Position numbers and translations under genes: made by a program. The notes under the pieces were generated by a model. The model worked only from the letters and a program-made list of their open reading frames with translations, was not told the origin of the DNA and searched no databases. A stretch of 64,000 nt of DNA, from the NCBI GenBank assembly GCA_014773175.1, contig VXCM01000470.1, forward strand, positions 310,001 to 374,000, written 5' to 3'. Source of the stretch: Lucifuga dentata (lineage: Eukaryota; Chordata; Actinopteri; Ophidiiformes; Bythitidae). Of the stretch, positions 13,246-26,100 are shown in pieces (positions within the stretch are counted from its first letter, which is position 1; each line of letters begins with the position of its first letter).

Positions 13246-14365
13246 TAATGGCTTTTCTTCTCTGCGTTTAAACTGGCGTGCATTGTATACAGCGCCACCA
13301 CGTGTTCTGGAAAGTAATCTTATGCTCTAAAATGTGTTCTCAAAACATTTAGTTGTATAAACATCCTTTCTGATTAAGAAAGAGACATTAAGGTACCCTG
13401 TCTCTGCTGTCTTTCATTAGGATTTAATGAATCTGCTTTATTTGCTTTGATTCAAACACAATCTGTGATCCAGATGTAAACACTGGGCTCAAACACAATA
13501 CTAGGATGGGAAGTAAGGTGCACTCTCACATTGACAAGTCTTTTAATATAAATGCTAACAGCAGGAAATAACTAAATCTAATTTATTCTTTTTACAGTTA
13601 TGTTAAATGTTTATTTACATAAGAGAGGTTTGTCAAGACTGCATGAAAACACGCTGATACAGTGCGTTACAATTAAGAGTAAAGAGAGCAAAAATCAAAA
13701 TTACCTTAACATTATCACTAGGTGGCAGACCATACATGCATATAATGTATGTGTGGGCCTTGTTTGTGTTTAGCTAATAATCCTCTGTGTCACTGCAAGT
13801 TTGTTTTGTGTCATTTGATTGTACTTTCACTGCATCAGCACTATGACATATTCACTTGTAGACACAGCAGTAAGAACACAGAGGACAGCAATGTAAACAG
13901 CAGGAAAGACAGAGAATTGAACTACTTAATATGTCTAAAACACATTAGTTAATATTTCACCTGTAATTGTAACTGTCCTGTTATAAAGGAATTGTTTCAG
14001 ACTGCTATTGTTCCTCTCTTGACACTGTCCAGCAATAGGGGTTTATGTAAGTACAATACAAATTTATTAGAGTTTTCCCATCTCATTTGGATTTCTGTAT
14101 TGCTGAGCATTAAAGATAGTTTACAGTATCCCTATTCCAGTATAAGGATATGCTACATAATAAAGTTTTGTTTTCCACATGTAGTCTGTTACAGTACAAT
14201 GCTTTTTTAAAATGCCTAAAAGCAATCTGAAATTCCCAAGAAGCCTCAGCTGTTGAGTAAGCTGACAGTCGTGACTTTCAGCCCTCAGACTCCCATCAGT
14301 CAGATACTTTGTTATTTTGGTTTGAACAGAGCACATCGGACCCCTCCCCCATGGTTGAAATAGTG
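13246..14365. other. Spacer between spag7 and the beta-defensin
   Basis: About 1.1 kb between two divergent transcription starts. It holds a CTCF-like motif at 13715-13728 and otherwise AT-rich sequence. The right end is the defensin's upstream region. No coding exon is seen. Confidence 0.55.
13715..13728 (+). promoter_or_regulatory. CTCF-like motif
   Basis: TCACTAGGTGGCAG fits the CTCF core (CCASYAGRKGGCAG form) at all but one or two positions. Single motif matches of this kind are common, so occupancy is uncertain. Confidence 0.35.
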
Positions 14366-14372
14366 TATAAAT
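14366..14372 (+). promoter_or_regulatory. TATA box of the beta-defensin
   Basis: TATAAAT lies 58 bases upstream of the defensin ATG, leaving room for a start site near 14395 and a 5' UTR of about 30 bases. It is a sharp TATA promoter, as expected for an inducible immune gene and unlike the NRF1-type promoter of neighbouring spag7. Confidence 0.6.
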
Positions 14373-14423
14373 GCAGCATCAGCCTGGCAACAGCACTGTC
14401 TGAAAGCTTATTGGTACCCAAAC

Positions 14424-15072
14424 ATGAAGGGACTGAGCTTGGTTGTCCTTGTGCTTCTCCTGATGCTCTCAGTCGGGGAGGGTAAGCAATGGATACACCC
14501 ATTCTCTTATTGTGTGTGATAGTGCAAATCATGATATGCAAATGATCTACCTACACTATATTCATACTAGGCCTGTTTGTGTGGGTTTGGGGAGGTGTGT
14601 AAAACAAATTACCAAAACACAAATAGAAGGTCTCTCAGCTACTGATTAATTCAAATTTTATTTCTGAAAAATCACTTTGAATATTCATTTTATTGGTCAC
14701 GCTCGATGAAAAGAAGACCAATTGTAATATGGGTAACTTATATCAACATTGTCTGTGTTTCTTTTCAAATAATTTACTAGGCAGTGATGCAGAAATGCAT
14801 TACTGGACCTGTGGGTATAGAGGACTCTGCAGACGGTTCTGCTATGCTCAAAAGTATGCTGTGGGTCACCATGGTTGCCCACGTAGATATAGGTAGGCCC
14901 ACTATGATCAAAATAACTATGTGATATTTACTTGTTTTACTTGGATGGCATGTGACTGAAAACAATACAGCCAGTGACATAAAACAACACTAGTTTGAGC
15001 AGAAATAAAATGTATTCTGATGAAGGTACTGCTCTGTGCTTATTTTTCAGGTGCTGTGCTATACGGTCTTAG
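14424..15072 (+). CDS. defb1: Beta-defensin (antimicrobial peptide precursor), complete, 3 exons
   Basis: Exons 14424-14481, 14781-14892 and 15051-15072 join in frame to 63 aa. Exon 1 encodes a classic signal peptide (MKGLSLVVLVLLLMLSVGEG). Exons 2-3 encode a basic mature peptide of about 43 aa with six cysteines spaced C-x5-C-x3-C-x11-C-x5-CC, ending CCAIRS. The three-exon layout, short prepiece without a long acidic propeptide, and the CGYRGLCRRFC and GHHGCPRRYRCC blocks are those of fish beta-defensins. The expected disulphide pairing is 1-5, 2-4, 3-6. The family acts outside the cell by disrupting microbial membranes and can attract immune cells. Exon 3 carries only the last two cysteines and the tail, so it is easily missed. 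The defb1 symbol is by analogy with other fish; numbering differs between species. It is the only defensin in the window. Confidence 0.95.
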
Positions 15073-15332
15073 TAACTGCTGAAATCTTATGCAGCCTGCT
15101 GGACTTTCAACATGCTGTGAGATCTAAAGTGTTTGTAGTTGAATAAGTAGTTAGACCGAGCTTTTACAATTTTACACTTTGGATGGATGGGTTTGCTTCT
15201 GTAATTTTTTTTTTTTTTTAATCACTGATGTCACCTGAAACAATGTGACTGCTCCTGTATCTCAGATTTAATAACATCTTGTCAGCAGCCCTTTGTCAAG
15301 GTTAGTTCTACTCTCTGAAATGAAGTGTTGCC

Positions 15333-15338
15333 AATAAA
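15333..15338 (+). promoter_or_regulatory. Polyadenylation signal of the beta-defensin
   Basis: AATAAA lies 261 bases after the defensin stop codon, followed by TTGTGAC and an A-run. A 3' UTR of about 280 bases is typical for fish defensin transcripts. Confidence 0.6.
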
Positions 15339-16295
15339 ATTGTGACAAAAAAACAATTATGCATGTTTATTTTTGTGTCAGTTATGACTGGATAAACACT
15401 ATTGTCAGCTTTTCAAGTACAATGCAAAGTAATGCTTTCTACTTTACATTAAAAAAATTATGCGTTGTATTAACACTTCAACTTGCAGCCCATTACCCAC
15501 TTTTTTGACCTTGGCTAAATAATACTACCAGAGCACCCTTTTTTTTTTTTTTTTTTTTTTTGTTTATCACTGAAAATAAGGTCAAATTTCTTTACAAACG
15601 GTTGTCCAGAACTGTCAGATATCTAAGAAGAAGATGTCTATCCTAACAAATTATAAAGCATTCCTCATGCACAGACCAATAAACTAAATGATATAAACAT
15701 TTTGTCATCCATTTGATTACTTTATGAAGCTACAGATCTGAAGATTATTTATGATTGGTTCAGGTCAGTGGCATTAGTGGTGTGGATGCAATTTGTAAAC
15801 GTTGCCACTGCATTGAGCCCTGCATTGTTGTTGTCTGGGTGGAATCTACTGTTCATACAGTGCAGCATGACCCAACGACAAAGGGGCAAACCCCCACAAA
15901 TCTGTTTACATGAGGCTGTCTTCACAGCTTTAGCACAATAAAGCAGACAGCACCAGTAAAGTACACACCTGCACAGAAATCTGGGTTTAAACATGTTCTT
16001 ACTTTTACAATTTTGGGCAAATGAAAGTTCATCTCATGAATACTAGCANAAAAAAAAAAAAAAAAAAATTGTGTAAAAACAGTAAGGATGATTCACGATG
16101 ACCTTTGACATATTTCCATTATGATCCCATAGAAGTTAGAGGCATAAATAGGCCACATCCTCATTATTGACATCATATCAACAGAGTTAACCTATTTCAA
16201 CCTGCCATGTAAGAAAGTTTTTCAGTATTTATTCTCNATTTTTTTTTTTTTTTTTGTTATTGATTATATTCATGAACACAATAAATGTCCTCTCC

Positions 16296-16310
16296 CTCAC
16301 TAGATGGCAG
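16296..16310 (+). promoter_or_regulatory. CTCF-like motif
   Basis: CTCACTAGATGGCAG matches the CTCF core closely. It has the same orientation as the motif at 13715-13728, and the defensin lies between the two. Confidence 0.35.
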
Positions 16311-19300
16311 TGTGTATCTTTAAAATTCACATCCTGCAAAAAACAAGAGGCCTTGGACAACAACAGTTGCTTTTATTCTGGTCAAAGACAGAATAAAAGC
16401 AGAATTGCATGATTACATCATCTGCTATTAAAAGCAACTTTCAATCAGAAAGTGTCTACACTTCTCTGGATTCCCCCCCCCCCCCNGGGGGTGGGGGGGG
16501 GTTGGGGGATAGAAATGACATAAAATCATTCTGCTGTTAAGTTCTAAGGTGGTTAATTGACCTGGAGTGTCTCTGACATTTGGAGTGTTGTCCTGGTTGG
16601 TCGCTGTCATGTTAAAGGTGAATCTTTGCTCCAGTATGGGGTTGTTTGCACTGTGGACCAGCTTTTTGTTGAGGACCTCTTTGTATTTGCTTCCATATGT
16701 CACTGCCTCAGTCCTGAACAGTCTGCCAGGAGGACCCTATGTAATGCTGCCACTACATTTCACTACAGGAGTGGTATTATAAAAGTGATGAGCAGTATCC
16801 TTTTCTTGTGTTTGACATTCAAGCCAGAGCATTCAATTTTTGTCAAATAAGAAGAGAAAATCTCTTGCTTTATTCTCTTAGTGTCCTTGAAGTGCCTTTT
16901 AGTGACTCCAGGCAGCCTGTGATAAACTTTTTATTTTATAACCATAAAGTCCTGATTAATGAAGTGCTGCAGAGGGAGATTTTTGGCAGTTTCTCCCACC
17001 ACTGCAGAGAAACAAGCTCAGTTACTGGTCAGTGATGAGAATTTTTTTCTGTTTCCTTGAATCTGTCTCCAGAATAATCTATTTCTGATAATCTACTGAC
17101 ACATTCTTCAGACTCCATGGTTTGGGTTTTGTTCAGCTATACTATGAACTGCAAGCTTTTATAAACCGTTCTAAATCATGTCTGTCAAAATTAATTTACA
17201 GACTGATCGGTCAATTTGCAGAGAAAAAAAAAATTGAGGACATGAATAGGATGCTAATTTCAGGTTTCATAAGACAGAGGGACACTGGTGAAATAACAAA
17301 GGGTTTACTGTATGTAAACAGAATTTCTGTAAAAAAAAAAAAAAAAAAAAANAATAATAATCAGAACTTCTAAAGAAACATTTTCACACTGTTAAGAGGT
17401 TATTTGTGGCTGAATACTAAATAATAATTAAGATGCTCAATTTTAAAAAAGCTATAACAAAAAGTGGAAAAGCAGAAAACATAAAGGAGTCTGATTACTT
17501 TTTGAACTCACCACACCCACAAAGCACTGACACAAAACCAACACTCAGCTTCAATCGCCCTGCAGTACTATCTTTGTGACTGTCATAATAATCAGGACTT
17601 TTGTATTGTATAATGGAGGTTTAATTTTATTTATTTTATTTATTTTTTTGTGCATGTCCACGCCCTGTTCCAAAAAAGCGTTGTCTATATTTTTTAAACC
17701 ACCTTTTCACCATCTCTATGTCTGTCTGTTGGCAGAATATCTCAAAAAAGAAATGGCCGGGTGAATTTAATCGATAAGTAGGATTTGGATCATGCAAGGG
17801 TTGATTTTTTCTCCTACTTTCTTCAACATTGCAAGATAGGCCATTTGTCATCATTTTTGTCTTTTTCTTTTAAACTAATACTTTCTTCATAAAGAGATTT
17901 AGGCATGTGTATTGTATGAAGGACTATGAACAGGAACAGAACCAGACATTGATCCAGATCTGGCATTGAGATGATGATGCTCATAGAGGGGTCACATTTA
18001 TTTTGCTGCTGTACATTAATAAATAAGGCTAAAAACATAACTCTACTGCATATTTTCTATGGTCGGATATAGAAGAAAGAGAAGATGATGTCTGCCAATA
18101 CCACTGTAAAATTAATTTGCATTAAAAAAAACAAAAAAGATGCAAAAATAAATAAATAAAAAATCAAAGGACTGCTGGGATTTGTTTGAGGTATGAGCTC
18201 TCTTACTACCCTCTAGTTTTGTATTTTTTTTTCTTTTTTTGATCATAATAACTGACACAAAATAGATGAAATAACTTTAGCTAAAACCTGCCACATTACT
18301 GAAAAACATTTCTCATGGTGCCATCAGTCAGCCTTGACCTGTTTCCAGTTGAAGGTAGTGGATTTAATTTTACTCACCATCACCTTAAAAGTAGGTCATA
18401 ACCTCCTCGCTGAAGCTGCGATGAACATCATAACAACGTCTGCTCAGGTTTAGATAATAAAGCAGCAAACTATGTAAAAGCTGGTATGACAAATATGACT
18501 AACAAAGTCACAAAATAGATTTTGTACATATGGACACAGAAGTTAACATTCTTTGAAGCTCAAATTTCACCTCACATTTTCAGTTTAGTATAAAACACTG
18601 AACCACAAAACTGGGAACCACTTTTAATTAGTTAAAGTGTTAAACACAGCGACACATTCAGATATATATCTTATTGTTCAGAGGCATGAAAATTAAAAGC
18701 TTCCCTGACAGAAGGGGCATTTTATTCCAACAGTTTTTCCAGAAAACTGATTCTAGCAAAGTTAAGGTACATGAAAAACATCAACTTTAACTTCAAAAAA
18801 ATTACTAAACTAGTAATTCCCTCAAGTCATATCAGTGCAAATTCAACATTAAGAGGTGAATTCTAGTGCCATGAAAAACATTACACACCACTTAAGATTT
18901 TGGAATTTGTTGTGCTACAAAATTATTTTTGAATAGATTCATGGTTCCTATATCATTACATTCATAAAAATGGTCTGTACTTTTGTCAAGTTACACAAAT
19001 ACATGAAAATAGGTGCAAAGAAGTAAGTTCGCCCTTTGTTTCATCAGCGTTTGTGTCAATGATTAATACTTTATCAACATTTCACATCTGATATTCAGCT
19101 TGTAGTTAGTTTTTAAAATTCATTTACCATTTAAAATGCAGTAATTCTGTTTCAGGCAACAAATGCTTTTAAAATATCACTGTAATTTATAATTAAGAAA
19201 GATCAACACAGTGTTGAATGTGAAATTTGCTGGGGGACGACTATGGCATTCACGTCTACAATCAGTACAAAAAGCACAATTAATAAAAATACACAAGGGT

Positions 19301-19554
19301 GTACCCATAGACTACACCCACAAGCATTTTATTTATTTATTTATTTATTCCTGCTTTTTCCTCTCTAATTTAAATGGCCAGTTTCCTTTAACTGGAATTT
19401 TTGTCGCTTCCACTGCTGGCCTGCAGAGGGTGCCATTTAACCAGGATGAAGGTATCAGGGCCAAAAGCAGAGCATAGTCTTGTGTGATACTGAGTGAGGA
19501 TTTGTACCTCCATCAGTTCGTTTTGATTGTTTATTTGAAGGGTTACTTGAAAAG

Positions 19555-19650
19555 TTACAAACTTTTGACAAAACTTGGTGGAAGGGTGGCACATGGCCCA
19601 GGGAGTAACCCATTAAAGTTTTATGCACAGATCCAGATGTGGATTCAGGA
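19555..19650 (-). repeat. Dispersed repeat, CCTTCCACCAAGTTT family, minus orientation
   Basis: On the minus strand the block runs ATCTGGATC, TTTAATGGGTT, GGGCCATG, then CCTTCCACCAAGTTTTG. Its order and spacing match the plus-strand copy at 34095-34202. This core is frequent in teleost introns and spacers. I do not assign a class. Confidence 0.65.
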
Positions 19651-21827
19651 ATTAAAAAAAAAAAAAAAAAAAAAAATCCTTAGCATTTCACAGGTGTTTT
19701 TCTGTAGTTTTGTCAATTTCTTCAAAGAATTTTTTGCTATCAGTCGCAGTGAAAAAAGAAAATCAGGAATATTTATCCCATGATAGATAATCAGTAATCA
19801 GCTATGTAGTTTATTCTGGAGCTGGATACAATTTAAAAACTATTGTTTCTTAAGACAAATAAAGAAATTAAATGCTACTGTTATTATTATGACAGTCATT
19901 TCTTTCTCTTTAGACCAGTATATTACTAGTACAAGACAAATTTTGTCTAGGCTTGTTCAGCCTTGGTGGAAGTACTGTATGTGCTCCAGCGATTACCTTT
20001 CTACTATTTTGTTATGATTTTGCTTTATTTTTTCTTGTGTTGGCATGAACCTAAGACCATTCATTAAGTGACGCTCACATTCAGCATTACGCTCATATTT
20101 TCTGAATTTCAGTCCAATCCTAAAAAAAAAAAAAAAAAAAAAAAAAGTAATCATCTGAGATGTCATTATATTTTATTGGCTATGAAATGCAGAATTACAA
20201 CAACTGTGAATGGTCAATAATGTTTAAAGCCTGAAGCTACAATCTAAATATAAGGCCTGGGAAGCATAAGATAAGAAATATTGATAAAATATTTCTCTCT
20301 GACACGATTAATCACTGAAGAAACAAAGTGTTCACCTACACCCTGTTTTTCATGCATTTCATTTAAAAAAATATGACTGTCACAACTTCATTGTGTAAAA
20401 ACCTCAAGTGGAGCACAAACCTTTACACAGCGCTGATTATGACAACATGAAATATCACATCTCCAGCAAAGACATGCTTTAGGTTGAATACATCTGATCT
20501 GAACATAAAAGTCAGACCCACTGTCAAATCTGTATGATGCCACTGCTGAGACAGTAGGCTGCAATCTTTAATATCCGTGACAAAGCAATACATTAGCCCC
20601 AAAATTAATTAGTTCCCCCAAATAATTATTATATGACTGCAAAAAGGAAATTTTTACTTAATAATGCAAAAAGCAAAATGCCCTTTCATAGCAGTGGGTT
20701 GATCTAAGCCTGAGAATCAGATTGTCTAAGCTTAGGACAAAGGTGTGTTTTGGTGTCCTGTGCCTGATGAGCCAAGGAAATTCACTTTCAAATCATAATT
20801 TTACTGGTTACTGAATATCCCTTGAATATTTCAAAACGCACTGTAAGAGATTTAATAGCAAGTATTCAATTTATTTGTCTCTATTTTGAAGTAAATTAAA
20901 ATATCTATAGCACATAAAATGAAATGAATTGAGTGACACCACTCTTTTTGAACTCTTTATAAAAATAGAGCTAATCTAAAGCCTGTGTCTGCCATAAGAG
21001 AACAGAGCAAACACATTAGTTCTTTGCAATTTATATATTTGTTTCCTGTGAAAAACCTGGATTAATAATCCATTTTAGGGCAAAAATGCTCAACTGTAAC
21101 TGACATCTGAAAAAAAAAAAAAAAAATCCACTGAAAATGACAAAAGCAGTTCAGAACTTAATATTAACAGTAAAACAAAATATGAAAACATTCTTAAACT
21201 GATCACTGACTGAAATAGTAACACATCACCTTGCTTTTCCTTCATCATTTTCCACAACACTCTAGTTGAACCAGCCACCAAAAAAGAGAAAATTAATGTC
21301 CCAGCAATTTAGTATGAAAGGTTGCAGAATCACGATGCTGAGTGCAGAACGACAAAAATATAATCACAAAACGACTGATGACCTGTAACTCAGAACTGCT
21401 TTAATCCATAGGCCTAATTCTTTTGGCAAAGCTTCATTAAATATTTTAATTTGGTTAAAATTTTGGGAATATCCTGTTTCCTACAAATCAAAATTTTGTC
21501 TTCAGTCTTACAGCGGATGGATGTGACTCTTAAAAGCCATCAGACAACTTAAAACAGTGCATGAATTAGATTTATACAGCATACAAGATACTGTACCAAC
21601 TTGCAAATGACAGGCCTTCACTATTTCAACATTTCACACAATTACTCTCTCAGTCAGTCCTACATTACAAACCTGAAAGTAGAGCTATGGCTTCACTGTC
21701 ATAATAAAGATTACTGTATTCTAGTTCCTTGAAAAATGTCCTTGTGGTCTCTGTGCTGAAGAATCGTGACCTGAGTCAACAATGTGATGAAGCCTGAATA
21801 TACCGTATCGTTAGGATGGAGGATCAG

Positions 21828-21859
21828 GAAGGCTTAAACACCCGAAGGCTTAAACACCC
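21828..21859. repeat. Perfect 16-bp tandem duplication
   Basis: GAAGGCTTAAACACCC occurs twice back to back with no difference, so the duplication is recent or is an assembly error. Confidence 0.85.
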
Positions 21860-23103
21860 CCTGAAGTGATATGGTGCTTTGTAGAGACTGTTCAAATGAA
21901 TTATAAAGAGTTCACAAGCTCATAAAAAATCATTAAAAAAAAAAAAAAAAAAAAAACTACACGCAAAAACAGCCCGAAATTTATTGTTCTTCAAAACTGG
22001 TAAATCTGAATTATCAATCTGTACTTGGCTCTAAGAATTTGGTTGATGGTTTATGCCACTACGCTCAGTAAATTCTCATTTTTGTCTATACTGCAATTAA
22101 GGCAAAAATGCTGAGTAAGCCGTACATATGGATGGAATTAATGTAATTCAGTCATTTCCTGAACATACACAACTCGTTGCTTAGTCGACTTATGAGAGGA
22201 AATACACATGCAAAATGCTTACACCGATTTTAAGACGATTAATCAGTGAAACAGTTGTGGTCAATGGCTGATTAATTTATTCACCACTTCTTTATCAAAC
22301 CTGCTCAACTTAGATTGTACTAAGATCTTCAAATTGTGAGTAATGTGACTGACAAAGTAAATTAAAATGAAACACTTAAGAAACGTGTTCCAGCAGCCAT
22401 TCAGCATTTCACAGTATGTTAAATGTAGAATGGGCTGCACTGAGTGCACATTTTTCACCATAGACAATTAATTTGTCACTTACAGGATATTGTGTCCGTG
22501 CAATTTTCATATATCTTCAGCTAAAGGTGGCTAATTGTTATCAGTATCAACGGCTCTGCACCTGATTAAAGAGCACGCAGCTATTAGGCCTGTTTTGCAA
22601 AACAATTACAAAGTACAATTGTGTAATGTATGGTGAATGTATGGTGATGTGGTGGCACAGCACGTAGTTATAAAAGTAAAGATATATGGCCAGAGATACT
22701 GAAACACCTGTTATGGCTGCGGGTTCAACTGGGGCATCACTCACTTCTACAGCAGTCCAGGGAAATGATCAGATGAGCTCTGGCCAAACTCCAGCGTTTG
22801 GCTCAAGGCTGTACATTGTGGAGCTCTATCAGCTCATTCCACACCATGTTTTTAATTATTAGTAGTCGCAGTAGGTTTTGTAGGTGCTTCTTCTTGACAG
22901 ATGTCTTTTTTTTTTCTTTTTTTTTTTTTTTNTTTTTTTTTTTTTTTTAATTCCACTTTTGGTCCCATTCTCTTTTAAGAATTTCATCTTCAGCGGGGAA
23001 TAACTGTTTAGGATTCAGGTGCTTTCTTGCAGTCCGGGGCAGCTGGCTGGCTTTTATGCGTGGTGGTGTTACTCACATTCAATGATCATCAAGGCAGGAG
23101 TGG

Positions 23104-26100
23104 TCATTTGTGAAATAAGTAGATTGGCCTCTGAAAACCTGTCGTGGTTGAATAAAAAGATGAGTGTTAATAAGGAAAAGTGGTTAAAAAAAAGTAAAGC
23201 TGTATTTTTTTTTCTTACAAGCCAGTGAATTACCTTTTGATGAAGACTTGGGTGCCCCAAGGAACTCACAACTTGTGAATCCCACCTCATTTGTAAGATA
23301 CGCCGAAAACTGGTCAGGTCTGAGGCGGATGCTGTGATAATTCCTGCAAATGTTGTCCTGGGGAAGAGACGGAAAGGTAGTCATTTTTTTATATCTCAGT
23401 TAAACACACCCAAAAGTTTTGCTTTGCTGCAAAAAAAAAATCATGTTTGCATCCCAACAGTCCTCAGTCTCTTACAGTCAGTTTCTTCCTCCTGCCGTAG
23501 GACTCCCAGGGCTGCGGTTCCAGGATGAACAGGCCTCCAGGACGGAGATGTCTGTAGACTCTCTGGAAGAGCCGCTTGAGGCCACCGTCTCCCCAATTCA
23601 GGTGAACCCATTTGGTGACACTCAGGCACAGGATCACGTCGTACTCAGGCCGCTGGGTCAAAAGAAGACCGTCGTTCTCCAGTACGTAATTGGCCTACAG
23701 GAGAAAAAAATCGCATAATCAGGATTGACTTTGATGATCTGCGTTTGGTTTGTGTAAATGTCCTACATTTGGACTACAGAGTGCAGTGATGCATCACATG
23801 ACCCAAAGAACTACAATTAAAGATTCACTTGCAAGATTAAGTTCAGAAACAGAAGCCATATTGTTGGTAAACTGTGGGTATGTGGCCTCAAGTCAGAGCT
23901 ATAAAAATACTCGGCCTATAAATTGGCATGCTAACGTCAGTATTTATAAAAACACTATTCATCTTTTATTATATCAGGCATTATGTGTATTTTCTCATTT
24001 ATGGATGGTTTTGCAATTTGAAATTACTCATGTCTGCAAAGGTTACTTTCCACGAACCAATGAGAAATGTACAGCATTTTTTGTACATTTAAAGGATGTT
24101 TCTGTACAAATACTATGTAGTGTCAATAAGATTTTTTTTTCTTCATAACACACATTTAGATACACACTTCAGCAGAAGAGCCAGAATGCAGAGCTCCTGA
24201 ATCAGACAAAGCTCAGGTATTTGTGATGTGACTCGCTGATTGAACAGGTGACCTAAAATTACAGGCAGACAACCAAACCAAAAATCTCTTCATTGAATTT
24301 GCACTGCTGCTACACAAACTGCTTTGCTACGTTCAAAAAGACAAGGCCATGCAACAATGAACACACACCAGCTCTTCAGGTGCTCACAAATTCCCTATTA
24401 TGGATTTTGATGGGTTGCTCTGTGGAGCAATTTAACATATTAATAATGTAAAATTCACGCGGATGCTTTTAGGTATAAAGTGCAGCACTGAAAACATTTG
24501 CTGTTCTTGATCATCAGCAACACCAACAGCTATTTGTGTGGACTGCAAAGGTCAAAGAGAAATAGTACCAAGGGTTACAGTAAACAGATAAAACACAAAT
24601 ATTGTTGATGGTGGGATAATCAGACAGGAAGAGCTTCAGGGACAGTTTCTCAAAACAAATATTAGATAGCCTGACATTTCTCCACCCACATCATCCATCT
24701 TGAATAGTGCAGGTTGACGCTCGCCTTGAGGCTTTTCTCATGGCCAGAAACGATAATAAAGACTCAGACAAAATTCTCATTAAGTGGCACGACGGAAGTG
24801 GATGCCATTAAGTGCTTCACACACCCGTGAGGGTGGGAAAACTTTGATGCAGCAAAAATAAACTGATCATGAATGAAGTGTTCTGGAAAAAGAAAAATAC
24901 ATGTTTTCTTATCAGAACATGTAATTATACTCCTGCTGGCCAAAGTTTACTCTTTAGATTATTTTACTAATCTACAGGAGGAGAGACAGACGGGTCAGGT
25001 TATAGCTGTAGGACAGGTTGTAGCTGTGGACCTACGACAAACAACTTTGCCCCCATATTCTCAGTTCAAATATAAATTAGTATGACAACCGTGGTTCAAT
25101 GTACACTCAATATTAATCTGTAAACTCAGATGCAGTTTTTTCATGGGATTCAGTGCTACTGTTCAATTGACTGTGTGCTGTAATGCCTTTGGATTGTCCT
25201 GATAAATGTATCACTTCCACTAAAAAATAAATTATTAGCAGAGAAGGATGGATGACCCTAAGACATTACCGTTTTTGACAGGTTCTTTGTATGCAGCATC
25301 TTAAATCATATTATAAAATCATCCGCAATGAACCCATCTTGAAAAAGCTTGTCAAGTCCCTGAACGCAGCATTTCTGTTAAGTCATTTTTGCTTAAAAAA
25401 AACAAAAAAACAAAACACTTTCTCTATTTTAAGCTACAATGGACAACAACTATTTTTTTCTTCATTATACTATCAGCCTATTCATTTGGAAACTTATGGC
25501 ATTAGGGCAAAATGCAGGCAGTATAAACTGTAAAACACTGAATTTGTTTTGATCTTGCTGCATGTTTTCAAGATGCTTCTCATTGTAAACTCATATGTAC
25601 TTCCCACCAAAAACGCCTCCTACCTTGATAAAGGACACATTTGAGGGGAACTCCCCAGGCCGTGCGGCGGATGTTTCTGTAAGTGGAGGTGGTGCAATGG
25701 GTCCCCTGGAGATCCGAAGGGACACAGGAAAAGAGCAACTCACAGAGTGATCAGCAGGGGGCAGATCAGAACCTTCCTGCCCTATTTTTTTAGTTTGGCT
25801 GTCCTGTCCCTGGATCTCTGCCTCATCTTTGTGACAGGAGTCATTGTCATTTACAGCCTCTACAGGACCGTGTTTTCCTTTAACTGGTTTCCCATTTTCA
25901 TCTGTGCCCTCCACTTCATTGTGCTTCTTGTCTGAGTCTGTATGACTCTCGTTTCCATTCGTTTTCTCCTGCTTGGTGCTTTTTTTCTCCTGCACTGCAC
26001 GCCTGGCATCTTGTGTTTGCATCTCAGAAAGATAATGTCTGATGTTGTTACGGGCAGCATGTACCAGACCACTGTCAATGTCCAGGCCCAATATGTGGGC

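Larger units (their letters stand above)
15360..23103. other. Intergenic region between defensin and mepce 3' end
   Basis: About 7.7 kb between two genes that converge. It contains many A/T homopolymers, four of them broken by a single N (near 16049, 16237, 17352 and 22932) plus one C/G join at 16486. A CTCF-like motif, one copy of the CCTTCCACCAAGTTT repeat family (minus) and a small 16-bp tandem are also present. The right end includes the mepce 3' UTR; ATTAAA on the minus strand at 22851-22856 is a possible polyadenylation signal. Two overlapping antisense open frames at 16428-16850 have no recognisable family. Confidence 0.5.

Noticed and set aside
16476..16502. C-run meeting a G-run, apparent large hairpin
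   Set aside because: Centred on a single N, so it is an artefact of joining two contigs.
23750..24148. 132-codon plus-strand open frame within mepce intron 1
   Set aside because: Lies inside a well-defined intron on the other strand, with no family resemblance.
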